A DNA stretch of 64,000 nt from Chloroflexota bacterium. Its GTDB lineage: Bacteria > Chloroflexota > UBA11872 > VXOZ01. The notes under the pieces were generated by a model. That model did not search any database and was not told the DNA's origin. It was given only the letters and a program-made list of their open reading frames with translations. The DNA lies in NCBI GenBank assembly GCA_012270555.1, contig JAAXIC010000033.1, positions 1 through 64,000 on the forward strand. The letters run 5' to 3'. Both the position numbers and the translations under genes were made by a program. Each line of letters begins with the position of its first letter. Position 1 is the first letter of the stretch. This document shows positions 51,668 through 59,238 of this stretch, in pieces.

Positions 51668-53683
51668 ATGACACCACGCGTACGCGCTTCCATTTCACCA
51701 ACCGTAGGCACCGCCGGCGAGTACGGCACGTGGGTTGTGCGCTGCATCGTCGAAGAAGGGGAAATCGGCGCCGGTGACACCATCGCCGTCGCGCTGCCCA
51801 ACACCTGGCACGCGTGGCAACGGAATTCCGCGAAAGGCGTGCATAGCCTCGATCCTAAACAACCCAACTTCGTTTCCGCGCGCGCCTCCCGCAAAAACGT
51901 TGCTATTCTGTGCACCGTGCCCGGCGGCTCTACCGACGAATTTGAGAAGGCCACCCGTGAGGCCCTGGTCGGACCGCCCAACCGCTGCGCCTACCACACC
52001 GAGGTAACAGTGACGCAGGGCACGTTGCAAGCCGGCGACTGGATCGACGTCACCTACGGCAATACCAGCGGCGGCAGTCCCGGTTTCACCGCCGCGCTGC
52101 ATCCCAACGGACCGGAGAACGTGCGCATTGCCGTGCTGCCCGCCGGCGCCGACGCTGAAAGGGTACTGCTGCCGGTAGCGGAAAGCCCGTTTCTGCTTAC
52201 CGTGGCGGGCGCGCCGGTGGAAGTCGCTGCCTACGCCCCCTCCCACGCGCGCGTGGGAGTCGAGGCGGCCTGCCACGTGGTTGCGCTGGACTCCTGGCAA
52301 AATCCCGCCACAGATACGCGCCTCAGATTCACGGTCACGGTCGTTGCGGGCCGCGCACAGTGTCCCAAAACAGTCACACTGAATCCTGAGAGCGGTACGT
52401 GTGTTGTGCCATTCACGCCGACCGCGCCGGGCGTTGTGCGTTTGATGGTAACTAGCCTCACAGAGACCAACGCCCCCTGCGACAGGATCGGGGCGAACGG
52501 GGGAAATGAGCTCGGGATAAATGGGGAGGACACGTGCGGAACTGACGGGGAAGGGACATTCACGGCAGTCTCCAATCCAATCCTCTGCGCGGAAGAGTTG
52601 CTCCGCGAACAGGTCTTTTGGGGGGATCTTCACTCCCATGCCCGGCGCAGCTTCGACGCTACCGGCGACCTTTCCTTCCACTACGCTCGCGACGTGGCGC
52701 GCCTGGACTTCTACGCCCTCACCGACCACGTGGAAGGACTCTCGGACGAGATGTGGCAAGAGATTCGCCTCGCGTCGCAGGACTGGTACGACCCTGGGCG
52801 ATTCGCCACGATCCTCGGCTACGAAGCCACGTTCCCCGCGCCGTGGGCGCATCACAACGTCTACTTTCGCGACGATGACGACGTACGTATCGGCCGCCAC
52901 AACGGCACCGTGCAGGACCTGTGGCGGCAACTCATGCCTGGACAAGCGATGACTATTCCCCATCACACCGGGGTACGCTTCTCACCGAAAGCGAGCAACC
53001 TGCCCGGCGGCACCGGCCCGAACATCGATTGGCAATTCGCCAACGACGCCTTTCGCCGCGTTGTCGAGGTCTATTCCGGTCACGGTCTCAGTGAGTATTA
53101 CGACCCCGATCACCCGCTGGCGTACCAGCACTGCGACTTCTCGTTAAACGACTCGGCAGTTGGGGCCCACTACGTGCAGGATGGCTGGCTCACGGGTCAA
53201 CGCATGGGGACGATCTGCTCGTCGGACAACCATCAGGCGCAACCTGGCAGACGCCAGACCGGCCTCGCGGCGGTCTGGACGCCCGCGCTCACGCGCAAGG
53301 GCATTTTTGACAGCATTCACAACCGCCAAACCTATGGCACCACCGGCGCCCGCATCTTGTTGAAAGCGTGGGTAAACGACACATTCATGGGACAAGAGAC
53401 CGCCAGCGGCAACGGTGTGAGCGTGCGTGTCTGGGCGGTAGGCACGGGGAATATCGCCTGGATTGAGATTCTGCGGGGAGATCTAGACGCGCAGCGCTTT
53501 GACGTGGTCTACCGGCGGGAGCCGGAAGCTGCGGAAGCGGCTTTTTCCTGGGACGATCCAGAGCCGGTTGCTAATGCGCTCTATTACGTGCGACTGCGGC
53601 AGGAAGAGCCTGTAGCCGGCCGCGTGGTGCAGGCATGGTCCAGCCCGGTGTGGGTTGTGCAAAGCCAAGAAAAAGAGGTCTAG
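51668..53683 (+). CDS. DUF3604 PHP-like metal-dependent hydrolase
   Basis: This 671-residue protein has a non-catalytic N-terminal part (about 1-300) of beta-sandwich character, then a PHP-like core: FWGDLHSHARRS, YALTDHVEGL, ILGYEATFPAP, MTIPHHTG and a late CSSDNHQAQPGRR. A short beta domain closes it. DUF3604 proteins are predicted metal-dependent phosphoesterases of unknown substrate. ATG at 51668 with AAGGG is chosen; the frame is open 231 bases further upstream but reads as non-coding. A hairpin starts 11 bases after the stop. Confidence 0.85.
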   Translation: MTPRVRASISPTVGTAGEYGTWVVRCIVEEGEIGAGDTIAVALPNTWHAWQRNSAKGVHSLDPKQPNFVSARASRKNVAILCTVPGGSTDEFEKATREALVGPPNRCAYHTEVTVTQGTLQAGDWIDVTYGNTSGGSPGFTAALHPNGPENVRIAVLPAGADAERVLLPVAESPFLLTVAGAPVEVAAYAPSHARVGVEAACHVVALDSWQNPATDTRLRFTVTVVAGRAQCPKTVTLNPESGTCVVPFTPTAPGVVRLMVTSLTETNAPCDRIGANGGNELGINGEDTCGTDGEGTFTAVSNPILCAEELLREQVFWGDLHSHARRSFDATGDLSFHYARDVARLDFYALTDHVEGLSDEMWQEIRLASQDWYDPGRFATILGYEATFPAPWAHHNVYFRDDDDVRIGRHNGTVQDLWRQLMPGQAMTIPHHTGVRFSPKASNLPGGTGPNIDWQFANDAFRRVVEVYSGHGLSEYYDPDHPLAYQHCDFSLNDSAVGAHYVQDGWLTGQRMGTICSSDNHQAQPGRRQTGLAAVWTPALTRKGIFDSIHNRQTYGTTGARILLKAWVNDTFMGQETASGNGVSVRVWAVGTGNIAWIEILRGDLDAQRFDVVYRREPEAAEAAFSWDDPEPVANALYYVRLRQEEPVAGRVVQAWSSPVWVVQSQEKEV

Positions 53684-53694
53684 ACTGCCATCCC

Positions 53695-53739
53695 GGTTTT
53701 CCGTTCACCTTTCGACGGGCTCAAGGCGAACGGAAAACC
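53695..53739. terminator. Family B hairpin, copy 6; probable terminator
   Basis: Perfect 12-bp arms GGTTTTCCGTTC (53695-53706) and GAACGGAAAACC (53728-53739) flank TTTCGACGGGCTCAAGG. It lies between the convergent DUF3604 and eno genes. AT runs in the arms could support termination both ways. Confidence 0.65.
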
Positions 53740-53796
53740 TGCCGCCTTACATACGTATCGTATTGAGCGCTCACCATACTAGCGCGTCCCATACCT

Positions 53797-53870
53797 GACA
53801 CGCGCCCAATTGGACACGCACCGCACCGTACCGGACACGCAACATTCTGGACACGAACCGTGCTGCCGTC
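53797..53870. repeat. Two degenerate 37-bp direct repeats with GACACG boxes
   Basis: GACACG occurs at 53797, 53813, 53834 and 53850, with spacings of 16, 21 and 16. This is two tandem 37-bp units. The position is between convergent gene ends, so an operator role is unlikely. Confidence 0.45.
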
Positions 53871-53940
53871 ACGCTGCGCTCGGCCATGCGGATTCTTGCC
53901 GAAGTGGAGCGCGTATACTTGGGCTCCCGCGCCAATGAGT

Positions 53941-55293
53941 TCAACGTGCGTCGAGAAATCGTCGAAAGACCTCGCGCCCGCGATAGATGCCCTGCGCTCC
54001 CAGTTCTTCCTCGATGCGCAGCACCTGGTTGTACTTCGCCAGCCGTTCCGAGCGCGTGATAGAGCCGATCTTGATCTGGCCAGCGTTCGTGCCCACCGCC
54101 AGATCGGCGATGGTCGCATCCTCGGTCTCGCCGGATCGCGCGGAGACCACGGGCAAATATCCATGAGCACGGGCGAGACGGAGCGTCGCCACCGCCGCCG
54201 TCAGCGTGCCAACTTGGTTTACCTTCACGAGTACCGCGTTGGCCGCATTGCGCTCAATGCCCTGCTGAAGACGCTGGGTGTTCGTCACGAAGAGGTCGTC
54301 GCCAATAAGCTGCACGCGCCCGCCGACGCGGGCGGTGAGTTGTTGCCAACCGCTCCAGTCATCTTCGGCCAGTCCGTCCTCGATGGAGATTATGGGATAC
54401 GCCTCGACCCACCGCACGAGCAAGTCGACCATTTCGGCGCTGGAGAGTGTGCGGTTCTCCGCGCTTAGACGATACTCCCCCTCGTGATAGAAGTGGGTCG
54501 CCGCCACGTCCAGGCCGATAGCGGCATCTTCCCCGGGCCGATAGCCCGCTTTCTCGATTGCCTGAACCAAGAGCTGCACGGCGGCTTCGTTCGCGCCGGT
54601 CACAGCGTCACTCTCATCCACCGCCGGGGCCAGGCCGCCCTCATCCGCGACCAGCGTGCTCGCACCCCGCTCCGTCAGAATCTCACCCATGGCGTGGTAG
54701 ACATTGCGCACCATCACCAGTGCCTCGCTGAAGCTCCGAGCGCTCAGTGGTATAAGCAAGAAGTCTTGGAAGTCCACGATGCCGCGCGCGTGCAGACCGC
54801 CGCTGAGGATATTCACCATCGGTACCGGCATCTCCCGCCCCTGGCTGCCGCCCAGATAGCGGTAAAGCGGTAAACCAAGGCCCGCCGCCGCGGCGTGGGC
54901 GGTTGCCAGCGAAATGCCAAGCACCGCATTCCCGCCGAGACGGCGCAGATTGGGCGTACCGTCTGTCTCCAAGAGCAGCGCATCGACCACGTGTTGCGAT
55001 ACCGCGTCCACGCCCATCACGGCGGGACCCAGCACTTCATTCACGTGGCGCACCGCGTGGCGCACCCCTTTGCCCTGATAACGGGCCGGATTGCCGTCCC
55101 GAAACTCCAGCGCCTCATGCCGTCCCGTTGACGCGCCCGAAGGCACGATGGCGCGTCCCCGCGCGCCGCTGGCGAGGGTTACGTCCACTTCGACCGTAGG
55201 CACGCCCCGCGAGTCGAGCACCTCCCTGGCATGCACACACGTGATCGTTGTGGGGCGCTTTGTTCCGTCATTCCCGTGAAAACGGGAATCCAT
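53941..55293 (-). CDS. eno: Enolase, start codon supplied by a repeat
   Basis: It converts 2-phosphoglycerate to phosphoenolpyruvate. [18 protein letters not shown], the GASTG loop, metal ligands in [21 protein letters not shown] and IGDDLF, catalytic K in [10 protein letters not shown] and [18 protein letters not shown] are all present. No ATG, GTG or TTG lies between VHARE and a family C repeat. The nearest ATG (55293) is inside that repeat and adds [19 protein letters not shown] lies just upstream. At 450 residues it is about 20 longer than usual. Confidence 0.93.
   Translation of the reverse strand: MDSRFHGNDGTKRPTTITCVHAREVLDSRGVPTVEVDVTLASGARGRAIVPSGASTGRHEALEFRDGNPARYQGKGVRHAVRHVNEVLGPAVMGVDAVSQHVVDALLLETDGTPNLRRLGGNAVLGISLATAHAAAAGLGLPLYRYLGGSQGREMPVPMVNILSGGLHARGIVDFQDFLLIPLSARSFSEALVMVRNVYHAMGEILTERGASTLVADEGGLAPAVDESDAVTGANEAAVQLLVQAIEKAGYRPGEDAAIGLDVAATHFYHEGEYRLSAENRTLSSAEMVDLLVRWVEAYPIISIEDGLAEDDWSGWQQLTARVGGRVQLIGDDLFVTNTQRLQQGIERNAANAVLVKVNQVGTLTAAVATLRLARAHGYLPVVSARSGETEDATIADLAVGTNAGQIKIGSITRSERLAKYNQVLRIEEELGAQGIYRGREVFRRFLDAR
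55267..55293 (-). repeat. Short family C repeat at the start of eno
   Basis: TCATTCCCGTGAAAACGGGA then ATCCAT: the ends of family C without its GC hairpin. Its CAT (minus-strand ATG) is the apparent enolase start codon. Confidence 0.75.
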
Positions 55294-55307
55294 CCGTCTC
55301 CCTGACA

Positions 55308-56465
55308 TCAATGCACCGCCTCCCCAGCAATGCAAGCGTAAATGCCATCCATAGTCGCAGGCCGCTCGTAAAGAATGAAGAAACTCACACGCCGCACGCT
55401 CTCCTTGGTCAGTTCATCGGTAATGTATTCGACCGGCGACTTGCCGTCGATCCGCGCCAGCATCAGGCAGCCAAGCTGCAAGCACGTTTCCGCCTGAAGC
55501 TCTGCCCAGTCCACCTCCGGCAGAGTCTCGTTGTATCCTGCCATGAGCGCCGTGACCGACTGGAAGTAGGTCTCTTGGATATGGGAATTGACAATCGACT
55601 TGATAAGCAGGTGGTTGATGCAAAACGCCAGGTCAAAGGCCGGATCGCCCCAGTGCACGACCTCGAAATCAAGCAGGAGAACTGAGTTTGCAGTACCTAC
55701 TTCGTTCTCATTCTGGGAGCTACCTGTCGGCTTGCCCACTCTGTCATTCGTGCGCGAGCCGGAATCTATCGCTGTTTCCCCTCTGTCATTCCCGCGAAAG
55801 CTCGCCCCGTGCCGGGGCGCGGAATCCATCTTCTCCGGCAGCACGAACATATTCTTCGGACTATAGTCCCCATGCACCAGCGCCGTCTTTCGTGCCTTCA
55901 TCTGTGCGATTGCATGCTCAATAACCGGCCTCACCGAAGGGTGCTTCTCCGCAGTCGTGTTGTAGTACGGGTCGACCCGCAACTGCCAGAAGACCTCATC
56001 ATCAATGAACCGCTGGCGCACGTCCGGCTCTTGAATGGCGTGCATCTGCGCCAGCAACCGGCCCGCCGCCGCCGCCACCGGCACGTTCACCACGCCTGCG
56101 AGTAAGTCTTCTTTCCACAGCGTCGCCGCAGCCGGCGCGCACGACATGCCGTAGATGAAGTTCTCCTCATCTATGAAATAGACTTCCGGTACGGCGCCGC
56201 CCGGCAGATGCTCGGTCACGATCCGTAGCGCCTCCGCCTCCCGCAAGGCGCGATCGATGCGCGACGGCCAGTACGCCTCTACACGCAATTCGGGCAGCGC
56301 CTGCTTGAGCACCATGCACTGGGTTGGCGTCGTTACCCTGAGCACGATGTTCGAGACACCGCCGCCCAGGGCTTTCACCGCGACCGCAGTCTCAGATTCC
56401 AGCACGCCCTGCGCCGCGAGGTAACGCCCAATCTCAGCACTGCTCAGCTTATCGAGAGCAAGCAT
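55308..56465 (-). CDS. APH-type kinase with a repeat-derived insertion in the catalytic region
   Basis: This 385-residue aminoglycoside-phosphotransferase-fold protein has the ATP-binding [11 protein letters not shown] (34-44) and K54, the catalytic loop HGDYSPKN (198-205, D200) and the metal-binding [17 protein letters not shown] (265-281). The fold acts on small molecules; the substrate is unknown. Residues 213-261 do not fit the family. They are translated from family C copies ([15 protein letters not shown], then degenerate copies), placed between catalytic and metal loops, where about 12-15 residues are usual. The frame and all motifs are kept. It sits 14 bases upstream of eno. Confidence 0.82.
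   Translation of the reverse strand: MLALDKLSSAEIGRYLAAQGVLESETAVAVKALGGGVSNIVLRVTTPTQCMVLKQALPELRVEAYWPSRIDRALREAEALRIVTEHLPGGAVPEVYFIDEENFIYGMSCAPAAATLWKEDLLAGVVNVPVAAAAGRLLAQMHAIQEPDVRQRFIDDEVFWQLRVDPYYNTTAEKHPSVRPVIEHAIAQMKARKTALVHGDYSPKNMFVLPEKMDSAPRHGASFRGNDRGETAIDSGSRTNDRVGKPTGSSQNENEVGTANSVLLLDFEVVHWGDPAFDLAFCINHLLIKSIVNSHIQETYFQSVTALMAGYNETLPEVDWAELQAETCLQLGCLMLARIDGKSPVEYITDELTKESVRRVSFFILYERPATMDGIYACIAGEAVH
55683..55829 (-). repeat. Family C repeat array inside the APH-type kinase gene
   Basis: The 147 bases (49 codons) hold one complete family C copy (CATTCCCGCGAAAGCTCGCC from 55789 through GGAATCCAT ending at 55829) and two degenerate copies (CATTCGTGCGCGAGCCGGAA from 55745; TTCGTTCTCATTCTGGGAGC from 55700). 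The length is a multiple of three and contains no minus-strand stop in the gene's frame. Confidence 0.8.
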
Positions 56466-56607
56466 AGTTCTTACGCTACTCTAGCCTTGTATCAAGCTTT
56501 GAACCAGGAAGACGCGCAATTCAGTCAAAGGTGTTCTCTTGTCCGCCCATCTCGTGCCGATCCCGCCGGTTGCCAATCGCACGGTACTGTTTTATTAGCG
56601 TAGCAAG

Positions 56608-57300
56608 TTAACCGAAGGTCTCCGGGCCAAGCGGCCGGTAAACTCTATCATGCCGCCCGGGACCCCATTCATCTGGGCCAAGTCCTTCGCCGAACAGTGG
56701 ATAGCGGTCCGACAATCCAAACGTATAGGCAGACAACTTGAGCTGGAGCCGTTGCACGTACACCATAAGATTGAAAAGACTCTCAGGATATGTGCCTATC
56801 AGGAGCACGGGGATCCAGGTGAGCCAGTAGACAAGCAATACCAGAAGTCCGATAACAAACAAGAAGATAAAGAAGGGGACGAGTACGGCAAACCTGAAGA
56901 TTCCGCCAACCAGCGGTAACGCAAGTAAGCGGTTCGGCTGTTTGGGCAGCGCTATTTCGAGTCGTACCTCAGCGCTCGAGTCGAGGGAAAAGCCAGGGTA
57001 GGAATCGCTGAGGCCGAGAAAGAAGCAATTGGCCTTGGCCGAGAGCCGCAGCGCGCCCACGGCGAGCGTGTGGGCAAGCTCCCAGTATTTGCCGGTAAAG
57101 AGCACGAAAAACGCGTTAATGACGCTCAGTGCCATCGCAGCGAAGGCTACGATCATGATCCAGAGGCTTATCGGGATCACAACGATGAGCTTTACCGCGC
57201 CGCCAAGCACAGGAAACGCCCACAGCCGATTTGGGTTCTCAAGATAATCGACGCTAAACGTTGAGTTGTCTGTCTCTTTATTTGGGGACCTAGTGTTCAT
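56608..57300 (-). CDS. DUF4389 membrane protein, duplicated domain
   Basis: This 230-residue protein has two similar halves, each opening with PNRLWAFPVLGG or PNRLLALPLVGG and followed by two transmembrane segments and a conserved YPGF/YPLF loop, the layout of DUF4389 proteins. ATG at 57300 is preceded by AAGGAGG at 9 bases; a longer ORF start at 57390 would include that site. It is a lone gene with no known role. Confidence 0.8.
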   Translation of the reverse strand: MNTRSPNKETDNSTFSVDYLENPNRLWAFPVLGGAVKLIVVIPISLWIMIVAFAAMALSVINAFFVLFTGKYWELAHTLAVGALRLSAKANCFFLGLSDSYPGFSLDSSAEVRLEIALPKQPNRLLALPLVGGIFRFAVLVPFFIFLFVIGLLVLLVYWLTWIPVLLIGTYPESLFNLMVYVQRLQLKLSAYTFGLSDRYPLFGEGLGPDEWGPGRHDRVYRPLGPETFG

Positions 57301-57757
57301 CAGGAGAGTCCTCCTTGCCATTGCCGTCTGGTGCTGCAGACGCATACGCGGCATGATCGCGGCCGCTCTTCCCATCGGGATGTCAGTCACCTTGCAGGCG
57401 CAGCGTCACCGCCTTGATAGTAGCATGGCCGCTGCTTGGGGCGTCCTTCACGGCAGGGAAGTATGCCAACATCCATACCGGCATGTATTGATCTCCCTCC
57501 TTATATGGATGGTTGAATGACCGCAGCATGGCGTAGACTGGTTGCATGCCTTAAGGAGACCCCTGTATCGGGGGTACAGGACATATTTTACATACCTTAG
57601 GCGGTAGGCAAGAAGACCTCCTCTCCCTGGGGAGAGGCTGGGTGAGGGGAAATCGGCGTTGACACGGCCCAATGCCAACTGTTTGGTGGGGTTATACAAA
57701 AGCCTCCATAAGGCAGCAAAATCAAGCGGGAAATGTAGTCAACGTAAGGAGCAACCC
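57301..57757. other. Divergent intergenic region with hairpin and family A repeat
   Basis: The 457-base gap holds no gene. A CCTGTA/TACAGG hairpin lies at 57562-57580, and the family A element fills the second half. Confidence 0.5.
57595..57720 (+). repeat. Family A repeat with conserved flank, copy 7
   Basis: The lead GGTAGGCAAGAAGACCTCC precedes the core CCTCTCCCTGGGGAGAGG (57618-57635), then GGGTGAGGGGAAATCGGCG. Downstream CCCAATGCCAACTGTTTGG (57668-57686) matches copy 2 almost exactly. Confidence 0.75.
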
Positions 57758-58909
57758 ATGATCCGGATCACCAGCGACGTTGAGTGCGGCAACGGCAAGG
57801 AAATCGAGCAACTGGCCGTGGACCGCTTTCGCCTGCAGGTGGACGGCGACAAGCAGAGCGGCTACTGCGGCTACTTTTGCTTTGACATTATCAATGAAGG
57901 CCCGCAGGCAGACGTAACCATCGAACTGTGGGAGGATGCGAAGTTTGAGAGTCCCACCGGTTTCCGCACGCTCTTCCCCACGACGATTTGGTTCAAGCCG
58001 GTGGACTTCCACCGCTACCGGCCTTTGCCGGGCACACCGCCCGCAAGCATCAAGGGTCACATAACCTTCACCGTGCCGGTGGAGCAAGACCAGCATGTCC
58101 GTGTCGCCATGACGTACGTGGCTCCCTATAGCGAGATTGCCGAGTCTTTGCACCAGTTCACTTCAGAACGCACCGACCGCTGCAAGCCTTTCTCTGTGGG
58201 CACCACGGTACAGGGACGGGAGATTCTGGGGCTGCGCGCGGGCAAGCCGGGCAAGCCGAAACTCTTCTGCGTGGCAGGACAGCATCCTCACGAGCACGCG
58301 GGTGTCTGGGGCGTGCTGGGCATTGCCGACTTCATGTCTTCCTTGCTGCCGGAGGCGGCAGCCCTGCGCGACCAACTCGACGTATTCGTCGTGCCCACGG
58401 TCAACCCTGACGGCAACGTGTTGGGCCGGAACGCCTTCAATGCCGAGGGCTTCGACATGTATCAGGCATTTGGCGACAATCCTGATGCCGACCTGCCAGA
58501 AGCCCATGAGAGCCGCTTGCTTTGGAAGTGGGTCACGTCAGAACAACCCGCGCTCTGGATGAATTTCCACTGCTTCACCGGCTGGCGCCTCAACAGTGAG
58601 TATCCCTACGACGGCTGGTACGAGGTAGAAGACCGCACCCTCTTCAGCGATCCCACGCAGCGTCGGCTCTACGCCGCCCTCTGCGACACCCTGCGCTTGG
58701 AAACCGACGGCCCGTCAACCCACGAGCGCGCCAGCATCCACCAGCCCAACACGCTCTGTTACCAATTCGCCAAGCGCTTCGATCTGCCCCATGCCTTCTA
58801 TGAGATCAACAACGGCACCGCGGGCAAGCATCTGGGCACGCAGCGCGCGCTGCACGTCTTCAAGCGGGTGACGAACACGCTGCTGCACTACGCGGGACGC
58901 GGCGGCTGA
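57758..58909 (+). CDS. M14-family zinc carboxypeptidase
   Basis: This 383-residue protein has an N-terminal beta-sandwich (about 1-130) like that of cytosolic carboxypeptidases, then the M14 domain: zinc ligands H176 and E179 (GQHPHEHAG), third ligand H271 (MNFHCFTGW), the substrate-site NPDGN, and the catalytic Glu in HAFYEINNGT. It lacks a signal peptide, so it is cytoplasmic. ATG at 57758 with AAGGAG is chosen over an upstream ORF start at 57659. The substrate is unknown. Confidence 0.87.
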   Translation: MIRITSDVECGNGKEIEQLAVDRFRLQVDGDKQSGYCGYFCFDIINEGPQADVTIELWEDAKFESPTGFRTLFPTTIWFKPVDFHRYRPLPGTPPASIKGHITFTVPVEQDQHVRVAMTYVAPYSEIAESLHQFTSERTDRCKPFSVGTTVQGREILGLRAGKPGKPKLFCVAGQHPHEHAGVWGVLGIADFMSSLLPEAAALRDQLDVFVVPTVNPDGNVLGRNAFNAEGFDMYQAFGDNPDADLPEAHESRLLWKWVTSEQPALWMNFHCFTGWRLNSEYPYDGWYEVEDRTLFSDPTQRRLYAALCDTLRLETDGPSTHERASIHQPNTLCYQFAKRFDLPHAFYEINNGTAGKHLGTQRALHVFKRVTNTLLHYAGRGG

Positions 58910-59238
58910 CTGGGACTATGGACTAAAGAGTGGATGAAGTGGTTGGGGCGCGAGAAGCCAGTGCCAACCGTCACTCCGGCGCAGGCCGAAGTCTAGGGAC
59001 AACACACAACGCGGACGCAGAAGCGCGCGAAGCAAGACCGCTGTTCAGGCACGCGCGAAACAAGCACTAGTAGGGAATCGGGCTGCACTCGTTTGGCGCA
59101 GGTTCCAAACCTGCGCTACCGGAGTGAACGGTCTAGAGCCGAAGGGAATCCACGCTCTGGGAAAGCCTGCTCCCCGCATGCCACGGCGCCATGTTGACTT
59201 GGTGGAACTCGCCATACGCTGTTCGTGGTCTTACATGT
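58910..59238. other. Convergent intergenic region with a family D palindrome
   Basis: The 329 bases between the carboxypeptidase and lon show no gene. The family D hairpin (59096-59116) is the only recognised feature. Confidence 0.45.
59096..59116. repeat. Family D palindrome, copy 2
   Basis: GCGCAGGT then TCCAA then ACCTGCGC, followed by TACCGG. It is nearly the same as the copy at 48673-48693. Confidence 0.8.

Noticed and set aside
57659-57757. Longer start for the M14 carboxypeptidase
   Set aside because: The extra 33 residues come from the family A flank, and AAGGAG is correctly placed before ATG 57758.
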